From Cinnamomum chago (taxonomy: Eukaryota > Streptophyta > Magnoliopsida > Laurales > Lauraceae), in contig CP142453.1 in NCBI GenBank assembly GCA_038049695.1, positions 128,377,001-128,441,000 of the forward strand: a stretch of DNA of 64,000 nucleotides. Direction: 5' to 3'. Below are positions 11,569 to 24,000 of the stretch, one piece after another (position 1 is the stretch's first letter; each line of letters opens with the position of its first letter). Below the pieces are notes generated by a model. That model worked only from the letters and a program-made list of their open reading frames with translations. It had not been told where the DNA came from and made no database searches. The position numbers and the translations under genes were made by a program.

Positions 11569-11762
11569 TTGGTATATACACCCATTCTATAGCTATGCCT
11601 ACCTAGTCAATTCATATATTGTCTTATCATCTAATCCACTCCATCTACATCAAACACTATTCACCTTGGTATATACACCCATTCTATAGCTATGCCTACC
11701 TAGTCAATTCATGTATTGTCTTATCATCTAATCCACTCCATCTACATCAAACACTATTCACC
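11569..11762. repeat. Tandem duplication, two 97-bp units
   Basis: Units 11569-11665 and 11666-11762 both read TTGGTATATACACCCATTCT onward to CAAACACTATTCACC. By eye they differ at one base (CATATATTG versus CATGTATTG), so the duplication is recent. It lies just upstream of the nuclease start codon, in its promoter or 5' leader. Confidence 0.95.
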
Positions 11763-11860
11763 TTAATATAAAAATTCATCAAACAATTGGTTGAGAAGAA
11801 AGGCCCACTTCAAATTCCGGTTGGGCTGATCATGTCGAGTCATGGCTCACCAGCCCTTAA

Positions 11861-12143
11861 GGGCCTGTTTGGTAATTTACTTTTAAAATAAAGTGGAGTG
11901 AAGTGAAATGAAAAGAATGAATAAAATATAAGTGAGTTATGATGATATTTTGTTTTTAGTTGTTTGGGATGGAATATTTTTGACTTTTTGTATGGGGAAA
12001 TGGAGTTATTTTGTTTTTTAGTGAGTAAATGTAGTTGCTTTTTGACTTTTTTTTTAAAAGATGGAGGGAGTTTTGGTAAAAAGTGCTTTTGATGGGATGT
12101 TTAACTTCACTTGACTATATTAGTAAAATTAACAAACGGGCCC
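11861..12143. mobile_element. Tourist-like (PIF/Harbinger) MITE, 283 bp
   Basis: The left end GGGCCTGTTTGGTAATTTAC matches the reversed right end GGGCCCGTTTGTTAATTTTAC. The flanks are TAA at 11858-11860 and 12144-12146, the 3-bp duplication of this superfamily. The interior is AT-rich and non-coding. Confidence 0.85.
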
Positions 12144-12696
12144 TAAGCGCACACACAATTACATATTACAAAGGGTTCTTAATACGGGGATTGTATGGAA
12201 TAGAATTAGAGTTCTTTATTATCCTTTTTATTTTTTAGTGTGTGTGTGAGAGAGAGAGAGAGAGATTTGCATGGAATTGAAAAGGGGGCCAAAATTGGAA
12301 GAATTAACTAAAAAATAAATTAAAGAGAAATTAAAAATTAATAAATACCCAGACATCACTCTAGAACACAAAATATTCTTACAATAGTGAGTCTTACCTA
12401 CATCATCACCTTATAAAAATTTAGCCTCACCTCTTTAATAATCCCTTGTTGAGACCTATTTTACTAAAAATTCTTAAAAAATTAATTTCATGCAAACAAA
12501 TCACTTATGTATCAAAATATAATAATATCAATATTGTTTTCACAGACAAGGGTAAAGGCTTATTCTAAAAATTGAATTATAACATGTGGAGCTCTATAAA
12601 CCAAGGTGAGGCCTATATAAGAAGAGAAAGAGAGAGGGCCAGGGATGGGGTCATACGAGGTGAGGTGAGTTTAGGTGAGAGCCGACGAGTTGAGTT

Positions 12697-13500
12697 ATGG
12701 AGACAACCACCCAAGTAGTCATTTTGGCGAGTCCAGGGATGGGTCACCTCATTCCAGTGATTGAACTCGCCAGGCGACTCGCCCTCAACCACGAGGGCCT
12801 CTCAATCGCCATCGTAACCGTTTCCACCGACGACCAACCCCCTAGCAGCAGCGGAGGCGCCATGATCGCCCTCCCCAAGCCCATCACTCACATCCCTCTT
12901 CCTCCCGTCGCCACCCACGACTTCCCCAAGGACTCCAAAATCGAGACCCGGATCTCTCTCACCATCAAGTTCTCCCTCCCCCACCTACGTCGCGTATTCG
13001 AGACACTTCTCGCCGGCAGCAGACGGATCTCCACCCTCGTAGTGGACTTGTTTGGCAGTGACGCATATGACGTGGCGGCGGAGTTCGACGTTCCAACCTT
13101 CATGTTCATGACCTCCACCTTCACTCTCCTCTCCCTCTGCTTCCACCTGCCCGAGCTCGACTCGATCTTCTCCTGCGAGTTCAGGGACCTTCCCGAGCCG
13201 ATCCAAGCACCCGGCTGCCTGTCCCTTCGAGGGGAAGACATTCCAGGCCCCTTTCAGGACCGCTCCAACGAGGCCTACGCATGGGTGCTGCACCACAGCA
13301 AGCGCCACCGCAAGCTGGCCAAGGGCATAATGGGAAACAGCTTCTTGGAACTGGAGCCCATAGTCATCAAAGTTCTGTAAGAAGAAAGCTTTCAATGTCC
13401 TCCCATCAACCTTGTGGGACCCATAGTACGGTCCGCATCAAGCAGGAGCGAGGATGATCACGTGTGCCTGAAATGGCTGGACGAGCAGCCACGTGTAAAT
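12697..13500 (+). pseudogene. UGT72B: UGT72-type UDP-glycosyltransferase pseudogene
   Basis: Members of this clade glucosylate small phenolics in the cytosol. The frame opens METTTQVVILASPGMGHLIP, with the N-terminal acceptor-binding half well conserved: GMGHLIPVIELA, DLFGSDAYDVAAEF, FMFMTSTF, and the family's LRGEDIPGPFQDRSNEAY region. A TAA at 13378-13380 stops it after 227 codons, but the same frame continues as family sequence (LVGPIVRS, then CLKWLDEQPR) until about 13497. So the stop is a single nonsense change, most simply CAA to TAA. After LKWLDEQPR the similarity ends abruptly, and the sugar-donor (PSPG) box and the rest of the C-terminal domain are missing. No catalysis is expected. 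The exon is markedly GC-richer than its flanks. Confidence 0.9.
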
Positions 13501-14606
13501 ATATCCACTGTGCTCTCCCATTCCCTCATGCCAGATCAGGTCATCCATAGCCATAGGGTAGAATGGGTGTATTTACCCCAGCCCGTTCTCCTCCTCCTCC
13601 TCCTCCTCCTCCTCCATGTTTGGCAACAGTGCTCCATTGCCTTTTTTGTGGAGAGAAACAAGTTTGGCGAGTTGACGACGTACACAGAAAAATGACACGT
13701 GGCATTACTTTTCGGTCTAATTGGGCCCCGTTCGAGTTTGGCTCGTTTATTTTACATCAGGTTTGAAGACAGTCCCGGATAGAAATCTATAACCCTTTTA
13801 TAAAAGAGTGTAAGTTGACATGTGTTTTTCACTACACCCACCTTTATAATGGGGTCCACTAAGATGACATCATCCTTCTCCTTTTTCTCCTAATCCTTAT
13901 CTCTTAATAATATCTTCTTCTCATCTTCCTTATCCATATGTAAAACAATAACAAAGGAAGAAAAGTTTCACTTCACCGGTTCACCCATCTTTGTTTTGTT
14001 TGGATTTCATCATCTCTTGCAGGTCAAAATCTATACCCCTTTTATCAATTCCTCTCTAAATATTGTTGTTTTACTTTCCCTTTTGGTATTGTTTTGCATT
14101 GTGCTAGCTACAGTGAAAGCAAATTGACCACATGTTTCTGTTTGGGGGCCTTTGTATTATTAGATGTAAAAACTGGCTGGAGTCTAACTCTATTGAATGT
14201 GAGTATGTGACCAATCTCACATCTGGTACCAAGCTGTGGACCCTGGACCCAGGACCCTCTGTTTTTCTGGGTGCTATTTTCTACTCTGTTTTTGCCTACT
14301 ATGGTGAGGATATAAATGTTTGTAGTTTTCCATTTCTCCAATTCATTTGCCTCCCATCTGTAATTATATTATTTGTGTTTGTCACCGAATATGCCTCATC
14401 ACTATGCCAGTATGATATTTGTTATGAACCTCTGTTTTTAAATTAACCAATTCCTGAGCATGCTTGCATGCATAACAATGGTTGGTCGGATGGAACCATT
14501 TTAACTGTGCAGTGTTTTCATTTCCTTTAATCACATGGCTTGAATGATTTGATTGGTGGTGATTACTCGAGGGAATCGTTTATATGTGCGCGCGCGTGTG
14601 GGTGGG
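13501..14606. other. Intergenic, no gene seen
   Basis: Apart from the CTC run, no exon or intact element is visible. Two short blocks recur further on. GGTGCTATTTTCTACTCTGT (14270) returns at 15170. CCATTTCTCCAATTCATTTG (about 14330) returns at 16452 beside the LRR fragment. Pieces of this region have therefore been copied locally. Confidence 0.6.
13587..13616. repeat. (CTC)n microsatellite
   Basis: A run of CTC trinucleotides of about 27 bases just beyond the truncated glycosyltransferase. Confidence 0.9.
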
Positions 14607-14609
14607 GGA

Positions 14610-14993
14610 TTCTAGAAACCTTTGTTCTCTTATCACCACCCAAAGCAAAGGGCCAGGGGATCTTATATAAAGTAGTGCCCTTATATGCTTCTTGCTCCAT
14701 TAGACTCATGAAGTTCTCAGATTACTGTACTTGCCATGATTTTGAGTCCCCTGGGAGAGTATGTGTGAGCATGAGATAACACCTTGTTGGAGTAGAAATA
14801 TTAATTCCAGAAACCTTTGTTCTCTTATGACCACCCAAAGCAAAGGGGGATCTTATATAAAGTAGTGCCCTTATATGCTTCTTGCTCCATTAGACTCATG
14901 AAGTTCACAGATTACTGTACTTGCCATGAATTTGAGTCCCCTGAGAGAGTATGTGTGAGTATGAGATAACACCTTGTTGGAGTAGAAATATTA
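14610..14993. repeat. Tandem duplication, two units of about 190 bp
   Basis: Units 14610-14803 and 14805-14993 are nearly the same, from AGAAACCTTTGTTCTCTTAT to GGAGTAGAAATATTA, with a period of 195. The second copy lacks six bases (GGGCCAGGGGATC versus GGGGGATC) and has a few substitutions. No coding signal is shared by both. Confidence 0.95.
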
Positions 14994-15837
14994 AGGGTAT
15001 CAAGTAGTTGGCTAGATAAGCTAAGAAAAGCATCTGCTTCAATAACGACTCTGATCCAACCTCTCTTCAAAGTGTTTTTCGTTTTTTGCATGGGCCACAT
15101 AGTGATGGTTTTGGATCTATCTCTTGATACCATTGGACCTTTCATTGTTGGTGCTAGGGCTGCAAATGGGTGCTATTTTCTACTCTGTTTTTGCCTGCTA
15201 TGGTGGAGTGCTTTCCCAACCCTCCTCTTACAATGGCAGCAATCAGCCTCACTAACATTTCTTAATAATCATAGGCAATGCATGTTTATGAACAGATAAA
15301 ATGCTACCAGCACCAGATGTAGATAATGGCATCCATGGAGGACCATTTTACCCCACATGAAGGAAAAAAGGGAAGGTAGTCTCACTCAATAACAAATGCT
15401 TACATGTTAACTTACTATCATTATCTAAACAAGCAATGAGCAAACAGCAACATGGAAACTCCACAACATGGTTGGAAGCTGATGAATCTGCACTGTCCAC
15501 CAGTAGCGTACAATTGTAGCGACTTTTGGCAACAAAAGCATGCTGGTTAGGCTTTGTTACTGTCCACCTTGCTTTGTAAGCCGTTCAAGATTTATATAAT
15601 TTCAATATTTCTCTCTTTTTGCATCAATTGCGCTAGGAATGCTTAATGATGAAAACAATTTAAAAAGAGAAACATAATTGTTGTTTGGAGCCTGGAGGCC
15701 TGCACACACTCAAGACAGGGAAACAAAGTAAAGAGGAAAATCGAATATTCCCAAAATTCCAGAGCTAAGCCTGGCAAGCAAAAAGATAGTGAAAAAAAAA
15801 AAGAAAAAAGTTTACATTCCACATTCTGCATTAACTA

Positions 15838-16443
15838 CTCAAGAGATGGAAGTTTTCCAAGTGCTGGCAATGACTTCAACTTGTCACATGCCAGAAATGT
15901 TAAGTCAAGCAGACTAGGCATAAGAACCGCTCCATCTTCTGCTTTGAATTCCCACTCCTCCCAGTTAGGCATGAAGGAGAATTTAAGTTGTTCCAGCTTT
16001 GGAAAAGGGACAGCTCCATTCCCAAAAAACTCACACACCACCAATTCTATGGCGTCAAATCCAAGTATTTTCAAATATTTAAGAGAAGGTAGTTTCCCCA
16101 GAGTCGGGAGTTGTCTGCAGTTTCTGCAATCAAACAGGTCCAACCAGACTAAGTGGAACAAGAATGATGATTCCTCCATCCAACTAGGAAATTTGAAACC
16201 CATATAATAGTGTGCATCCAATTGTTTCAGGTTCACATGAGGAGGTCCAAGGCCTTCACAAACTCCTTCCATCCTCCTAACCTCATCATCTCCAATCACT
16301 CTCCACTCACGCTTCCTCTTACACTCACAATTTAAAATCAAAGAATGAAGGTACTGCTTCTTCATTAGCTCTGCCGATGTAGCTTCGTCGCTGTCAGTTA
16401 CTTTCTCCAAGTTTCTTATTTCTAGATTTCCTCAAAGGAGATT
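15838..16443 (-). pseudogene. Leucine-rich repeat fragment of a CNL (RGA-type) resistance gene
   Basis: The minus frame 16410-15835 gives C-terminal LRRs of a coiled-coil NBS-LRR immune receptor. Seen are the family hallmarks: NLEKVTDSDEAT, LKQLDAHYYMGFKFPSWM, LFDCRNCRQLPTLGKLPSLK, FPKLEQLKFSFMPNWEEWEF and KLKSLPALGKLPSLE. It stops right after the last motif (TAG at 15837-15835). Upstream the same frame has a TGA at 16434-16432 where the family has Arg (CGA to TGA fits), and similarity is lost by about 16450. No CC, NB-ARC or P-loop sequence lies nearby. This is a relic carried in without the rest of the gene. Confidence 0.85.
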
Positions 16444-16584
16444 GAGATTTCCATTTCTCCAATTCATTTGCCTCCCATCTGGAGGTCTGTATGAGATGAC
16501 CGTTTGGAGATGTAGGTCAGTAGATGTGGATGGTGTTTCCATTATAAATCATATCAGAGTATCATGGAACATATCAAGATAGAA

Positions 16585-17733
16585 CCTTAAAAGACAAGAA
16601 AGAACAAGATGAGGAGATAGCCAATTTCAACTTAAGAAAGGTCCAAGGTTTACACTATTTGAGTATTGATTTTGCATTCTTTACATAGTTAATCAGAGAT
16701 AGACAAATGCCTCATTGCAGGTATTCTCTTAGATACTTGTATAGCATGTTTTCTGCTGCAAGTGTAGACTAAACAGGAATCAGGGCTTTCTAAAGGTCAC
16801 ATTTCTTGAAGAAAATTAGTTAGTTCCAGAACTTTAAGATGTGAGCACAAAAGATAGGTTGTTCTTTGTAAAGGAGTTATTCTGTTTCTAAAAAATCAGT
16901 GAAACAATTATTTTGTTTCTCATTCATCCACATGTAAGGTTAGAAATCACTTGACTGTTCCCCCATAGAAAAACAGGCTACAGGAGGTCCTAAATCCTAA
17001 TTCCAAACCAATCTGTACCTTTGCCACACAGGCCCTTTTGAGTCCATAAGCTACATGTTTAGAAAATGCCAGGTCCATGCTGATTGATGCACCTAAAGCC
17101 AGAGTCTAGACTCCAGATTCTGTGATGTTGGGCTGGAGATACAGTGCCCCTTAATGCATGCTTCCACTGAAAACCAAGATGAATTGTAAATTTAAGATTT
17201 TCAGGGACAGCATCCTTTACAATTGGAGAGTGTATTTAGAGGCCATTCTCAAAACTTTTCTTAACCATCTCTCTTCTTTTTCTTTAAAGTATATTGACCA
17301 AAGGAGTGAGAGAAACAGTAAAAGAATGAACAAAGGTGCAAAACCAAATCATTACCTCCTGACTCATCCACAGCATGAATACTCTTCCTTTTTCCAAAGC
17401 AGCAAATTTTCATTGCTCTCTTGTATCTCCCCCTTCTCCTATTTCTAAATTCCAACACTGTCTTCTTTTTCCTCCAATCCTCAGCATCCAATCTGCCAAA
17501 AAAAAAAAAAAAACACAAATCTCCAATAAACACCACATCTCTCCCAATCATACCAAACAAAATCCACCTAAAATTAGCCAATCGCGAAGAACACAAAAAA
17601 TTCTTAAAAAATCGCTACAACACATACGAACATTTACTTAATTTCAGCTCAACATGCAGATTAAAAACCCCAAAAAGAAAAAAACCCACCAAGAATTCTA
17701 CTGAGAAATTTTACAAAAGAGAAGCATCTTTCA
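16585..17733. repeat. 1.15-kb direct repeat, copy 1
   Basis: This copy begins CCTTAAAAGACAAGAAAGAA and ends AGAAGCATCTTTCA. It matches 18000-19152 along its whole length, at a distance of 1415 bases, with roughly 15 substitutions plus homopolymer length changes, i.e. near 98-99 percent by eye. On the minus strand it holds a candidate short exon (start MKICCFGKRKS, near 17416-17358, with a GTAATG donor) preceded by a polypyrimidine-AG acceptor. I do not recognise that peptide. Confidence 0.95.
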
Positions 17734-17999
17734 CAAATTCTCAGTAGAAACAACAATAACAAGCTCCAAAATCAAAATCGACATCGATCAAACAACAAAA
17801 ACTAAAACTTTCAAAAAAATCAAACCTCAAAAGCAGATCAATGAAACATTCATACTTCAATTCTTACCATTATGTTCTTATATATAGCACTAAACAAATA
17901 AGAAGCTCTTGACGCCATATAACCATTGAATATAGGTCTACTTTAATCTTAACTATTGAAAGTTTGAAACACAAAGAAAATTAATATAGATAAATTACC
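17734..17999. other. Spacer between the two 1.15-kb repeats
   Basis: 266 bases of AT-rich sequence present only once. It starts with AATTCTCAGTAG, which overlaps a palindrome with the CTACTGAGAA at the end of copy 1. It may be where a third element inserted, or the ancestral join between the copies. Confidence 0.5.
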
Positions 18000-19152
18000 C
18001 CTTAAAAGACGAGAAAGAACAAGATGAGGAGATAGCCAATTTCAACTTAAGAAAGGTCCAAGGTTTACACTATTTGAGTATTGATTTTGCATTCTTTACA
18101 TAGTGTTAATCAGAGATAGACAAATGCCTCATTGCAGGTGTTCTCTTAGATACTTGTATAGCATGTTTTCTGCTGCAAGTGTAGACTAAACAGGAATCAG
18201 GGCTTTCTAAAGGTCACATTTCTTGAAGAAAATTAGTTAGTTCCAGAACTTTAAGATGTGACCACAAAAGATAGGTTGTTCTTTGTAAAGGAGTTATTCT
18301 GTTTCTCAAAAATCAGTGAAACAATTATTTTGTTTCTCATTCATCCACATGTAAGGTTAGAAATCACTTGACTGTTCCCCCATAGAAAAATAGGCTACAG
18401 GAGGTCCTAAATCCTAATTCCAAACCAATCTGTACCTTTGCCACACAGGCCCTTTTGAGTCCATAAGCTACATGTTTAGAAAATGCCAGGTCCATGCTGA
18501 TTGATGCACCTAAAACCAGAGTCTAGACTCCAGATTCTGTGATGTTGGGTTGGAGATACAGTGTCCCTTAATGCGTGCTTCCACTGAAAACCAAGATGAA
18601 TTGTAATTTAAGATTTTCAGGGACAGCATCCTTTACAATTGGAGAGTGTATTTAGAGGCCATTCTCAAAACTTTTCTTAACCATCTCTCTTCTTTTTCTT
18701 TAAAGTATATTGACCAAAGGAGTGAGAGAAATAGTAAAAGAATGAACAAAGGTGCAAAACCAAATCATTACCTCCTGACTCATCCACAGCATGATTACTC
18801 TTCCTTTTTCCAAAGCAGCAAATTTTCATTGCTCTCTTGTATCTCCCCCTTCTCCTATTTCTAAATTCCAACACTGTCTTCTTTTTCCTCCAATCCTCAG
18901 CATCCAATCTGCCAAAAAAAAAAAAAACACAAATCTCCAATAAACACCACATCTCTCCCAATCATACCAAACAAAATCCACCTAAAATTAGCCAATCGCG
19001 AAGAACACAAAAAATTCTTAAAAAATCACTACAACACATACGAACATTTACTTAATTTCAGCTCAACATGCAGATTAAAAACCCAAAAAAAAAAAAAAAA
19101 AAAACCACCAAGAATTCTACTGAGAAGTTTTACAAAAGAGAAGCATCTTTCA
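18000..19152. repeat. 1.15-kb direct repeat, copy 2
   Basis: Second copy of 16585-17733. The candidate minus exon persists with one changed residue (Ile to Asn in MKICCFGKRKSNHAV). Poly-A tracts at about 18914 and 19084 differ in length from copy 1. The copy ends at CATCTTTCA, after which unrelated sequence begins. Confidence 0.95.
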
Positions 19153-21074
19153 GGGAGTTAAAACTTAAGAGGCACAGTTTGATGGATTTTTTCTCCATAT
19201 TTCATAGGGCATGTTTCCTTTGTTCAATTTTTGTACTATAATTGATTCAAATGACTTATCCACAGCCCCTCTCCATGATTTGTGTCTCCTCCTAAATCCA
19301 ATGTATTAAAAGTTCCTAAGGTCTCTTAGATGATTCAGACTCTTGACTCTTTTTCCAGTACCGTAGATGAAAGAATTATGGGTACCAAGGCCCACCGTAC
19401 AAGTGCTTCCATCTTTTCTTTTCAATAGATTTTTGTACTCTATGATGGAACTGTAGTTAGACTTGGTAAGATGTATGCCAAAGGTAAGTAATGATTGGAT
19501 GATATTTGATCAATTATATTAAATTTTGCTCTTGTTTTCTCTTGTGCAGCATGTTCAAGAGTTAATTAACTTTTCCAAATTTGCACTTTGCTGGGTGCCA
19601 CTAGCTGTGATATTGTTAATTGGACTTAGTGTTTTTATTCTCTTTCTATGATTCTTTATGGCTTTTTTATGTGGTTACTTGCTCTCTTTGGTCTTACTTG
19701 ATTAGAGTAATTTTTTTAACTTATGTTCTTTTGTTTCGTTAGGTGTTCTTGTTATTTACTCATTCAAATGAGATTTTAACGAATTGATAGTTTTAATATC
19801 TGATTTTTGTTATTGGTAGTCATCAAATCTCATGTTCTATGCTGTTGCCTTTTTCTATTTTAATGTTGTTTTGTTTTGGGTTTTGCTAAGATTGAAATGA
19901 GTTGTTGTTTTTTTTTTTTAAGTTATTAATTTACTTAAATATATACATATTTATATACGTGTACCTTTTATTGATGATTGGATCCAGTCTTTGATTCCAT
20001 ATATTAGTTTTCTTGTCAAGCTTTTACTTAATTTAACCATACGGTTTATGCATGATCAATTAATCAAGTTTACTCTCTCATTGAGTTTTTATGGGTCTAA
20101 GCAAAGAATTTGATGTTATTGCATAGGTTGCAAAAGACCCAACTGGGAAAGAGATCAATCCTATTGAGCAACACATAAAGAACGTTCTTACCCTAACAAC
20201 CCCCTTAAATACTTGTGAAACAAATATCAAATAGAAACTGATCTTTAGGTTTGCAGAAAGCTCCACAAATTTTCTGAATCTATGTTTCATTTTTTCTGCA
20301 TTGGGTTTTGTTAGATTTGTTCACTTATTTGAGGAGAACTAACCATGAGCTTAGGTGGGTCACAACAAAAAATTCTCTGTAAAACCATTAAACTTTGAGA
20401 TTAGGTACTTAAATTTATTTGATAAAACCAATATTAGGTCCATTATTAATTTAAATATATATTTTTTCTGATTTATATATGTCAAACTGTTTTTTTTTTA
20501 AATTATCAACTGTTTCATCAACTGATGTCATGTTTTTAATTACCACGCTGCTAATTTTCAGATTAAGTACGTGTTTGGAAGAAGCCACTGTATATTGTAT
20601 CCCTACAACACTTTACCTTGTGAAGAAACTCATTCCAGGTTGGCCATTTTCAGAATTATTTGAGATAATAAGAATTTTGAACTCCAAGTTGAAATAATAA
20701 GACCTTGGCTATATTATATATTTTTCTTATTTCATGTAGTATTGTGATTTGCCTATGTGGATGTATCGAATTACCAGATATTCAAGAAATTTAATATTAT
20801 CACTACATGTTTTATAGAATATCATGTTGAAGATAAATTGAGGCCATTATTATATTGCGTATCAAGGAATCTGAAGTTTGATGTTGGATTGGGTGTTGCA
20901 TTACTTTTTGCCATACAAATGTTAATTTGAGATGTTAGAATGACATAGAAAATGAACTTGTTCTTGGTTTAGAAAGACAGTGAAAAGGAACAATCTACAC
21001 CTTGTTAGAAAATGTCAAACTGCACGATTTCATCATTATTGATTTGTCCCCCGCTTTTTCCTCAGATGTAAAAT
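19153..21074. other. Upstream part of the Helitron region, no clear gene
   Basis: About 1.9 kb, very T-rich on plus and intron-like. It has no exon I can name. The 5' terminus of the Helitron (TC followed by an AT-rich motif) should lie here or further left, but several weak candidates exist (for example TCCATTATTAATTTAAA near 20439) and none is convincing. Confidence 0.45.
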
Positions 21075-24000
21075 ATGCGCAAAAAGAGAGATAGAAGAGA
21101 ATATTTCAAAAAATATTATAAAAATTTGAGCGATGACAAGAAGGCAGAACTACAGAAAAAAAGGAGAGAGGCATACAAAAGAAAAAAAGTAAGAATGACA
21201 CTTGATTCACAATTCTCTTCATCAACAAACTCTATTTCTGAACCAGGTATAGTAATAACAAATATATATATTTTATTCTTTTCCTAAAGTTATGTACCAA
21301 TTATTGAAACTCTTATAATTGACTAACAATTCTTTGGTTTTCACTATACTAACTATCATAGTGAATCAACTTGACTATCTTTCATCAACAACATCAAACA
21401 AAGGAAAACAACAAATTGAGTACTACAACACTTATGAAGTTGGTAAGAATTACAACCTGTAATCACTTAACACTTAAAGTACGGGCATATTGTAAATTTT
21501 TTTTTTTTTTTTTTAATAGGATCAACATCAAAAGCGCGTCGTCACTATGCTTCATCAAAAAAAAAAAATGAAGCTCCTAGAGGTAACAAAACATTATACA
21601 TATTTCATTTTCTCTTGAAAAAAGTACCAAAATTCATTATTCATAACAAAATTATGCCTTACAAAATTTCATCTATGCTAATTACAATTTTATAATAATA
21701 TTCATTCTATTATAGAATATATAATAACAAAAAATAGTAAAACATTAAGCTAGAGAATTCTTAAAATGATAAGTCCATATATAATTATCTATTTTTTTTT
21801 TTAAAATCTTCAAAGTAACTAAACTATACTTCTTTCTTGCTTTTATATTTATCGTAGATAAAATCCCTTCTAGCTCTACATCCATTGATGAAGTTCTTCA
21901 AAATATATCTCAACAACCATCTATGTTGCCATCTTCTTCAACATGTGAATATTGCAATGCAAAGAGACTTCATCGTGAACCTGCAGGCTTCTGCTGCTCC
22001 TCCGGTCAAGTATCACTGGTTTCAAATCATGCCCCCGAAGAACTTCATTCGCTATTTAAGTCAAACTCAAGTGATGCTTTGGAATTTAGAAAATATGTTC
22101 GTACATATAATAACACTCTTGCATTTACATCATTTGGTGTCAAATATGATAGAGATCTTTGCAGAAGACAAAAAGGTATATATACATTCAAGGTACAAGG
22201 TCAGATATACCACTATATCAATGACTTGGTACCCACAGATGGACGTCCTTCTTGCTTGCAACTCTATTTTTATGATACGGAACATGAACTGGAGAACCGC
22301 ATACAAGCATCATCAAAAATTAATTCAGGCATCATTCAAAAGCTGCTCAATATTTTATCGGTTAATCCATACTGCTCATTTTTCCGAAGCCTTCAGCACG
22401 TACCTACTTTGGAAAGCCTTCACATTGTAATCAAGTGCGATGTCGGGTTAGACCAAAGAGTGTATAATACTCCGTCGGAATCACAAGTAGCAGCAATATG
22501 GATAGAGAATGATGACTCTGGCACACATGGTGAACGCGATATAATTGTCCATAGTCATTCAGGCCATAGTCACAAAGTGCAATATTATTTTGGATGTTAT
22601 GATCCATTGCAATATCCATTATTATTTCCATATGGTGATACTGGATGGCATAAAGGAATACAGAGATTAACTAAAAAAATTTCGAGAGCTTATTGTCAAG
22701 GACAAACATCTCTTAATCCTTCCCAAATATCATCACTAGAAGATCTCCTTCAAAAAGAAAGGCAAGGTACTAATGATACATTACTTATTTAAATTATACC
22801 GCTAATATTGAACATATTATAAGAATTTTTTTTAATGTTTTCCAGTGAACCAAAAGAAAGTTAGCAAGAGAAAGGATGTGTCTTGTCGCGAGTATTATTG
22901 CTACAAATTACAAATATGAGAAGATTGTCCTTCATTGCTGTTGCACTCGGGTCGTTTGTTACAACAATATGTTGTTGACATGTACATCAAGCTAGAGAGC
23001 TCTCGGTTGGACTACCTTCGTTATCGACAAGATGAAATACGAGCTGATTTATATCAGGGGCTTGTTGATAGTATTACAGTTGGAGAAACTCATGGTTCCA
23101 AAGTTGGACATAGAATTATCTTACCAGCATCATTTATAGGTGGTCCAAGAGATATGAGGCGATGTTATATAGATGCAATGGCATTGGTTGAACGTTTTGG
23201 AAAGCCTGATATATTTTTAATAATGACATGTAATCCTTCTTGGTTTGAAATTAAGAACGAACTTGAATCATCTGAAGAAGCGCAAAATAGGCCTGATTTG
23301 ATTGCACGAGTATTTAGAGCAAAACTTGAAGAGCTAAAAGATGATTTGTTCAAAAAAAATATATTTGGACCAATTGCTGCTTATGTGTATGTCATTGAAT
23401 TTCAAAAGAGAGGACTTCCACATGCTCATTTCTTACTTATCTTGAAGACAGGCTATAAAATTGTTGTGCCAGAATCATTTGACAGATTTGTTTGCGCAGA
23501 ACTACCTGACAGAGCTAAAAATTCACATTTGTATGCAGCAGTTGTGAAACACATGATGCATGGACCATGTGGAGATTTAAATCCAAATAATATTTGCATG
23601 AGAAAAAATGGTTATTGCAAAAACCATTATCCTAAAGATTTTTCTTGTTCAACAACTCAAGCAAAGAATTCCTATCCAATATATAGACGACGCAACACCA
23701 ATGAACAAGCCAAAGTACGGGGTGCATATTTAGACAATCGATGGGTCATACCGTACAATCCTTACTTACTTGCAAAGTTTGATTGTCACATGAATGTAGA
23801 AATTTGCTCTACAATTAAAGCAGTCAAATATTTGTACAAGTACATCTATAAGGGTCATGACCGTGTTGCATTCCATATTACTGGTGATGAAAATAGTTCT
23901 GATGTTGACGAAATAAAGCAATTTCAAACAGCAAGATGGATTTCACCTCCAGAAGCCACATGGCGAATCTATAAGTTCTTATTGAATGAAATTCATCCAT

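Noticed and set aside
12802..13395. Long minus-strand frames opposite the glycosyltransferase
   Set aside because: Shadows of a GC-rich coding exon; the plus frame matches UGT72 along its length.
17261..17747. Overlapping open frames in the 1.15-kb repeat as full genes
   Set aside because: They run through poly-A tracts that differ in length between the two copies. Only the short MKICCFGKRKS segment has splice-like borders.
16585..19152. Repeat pair as LTRs of a retroelement
   Set aside because: No TG...CA ends, no target duplication, and the 266-bp spacer has no primer-binding site or coding sequence.
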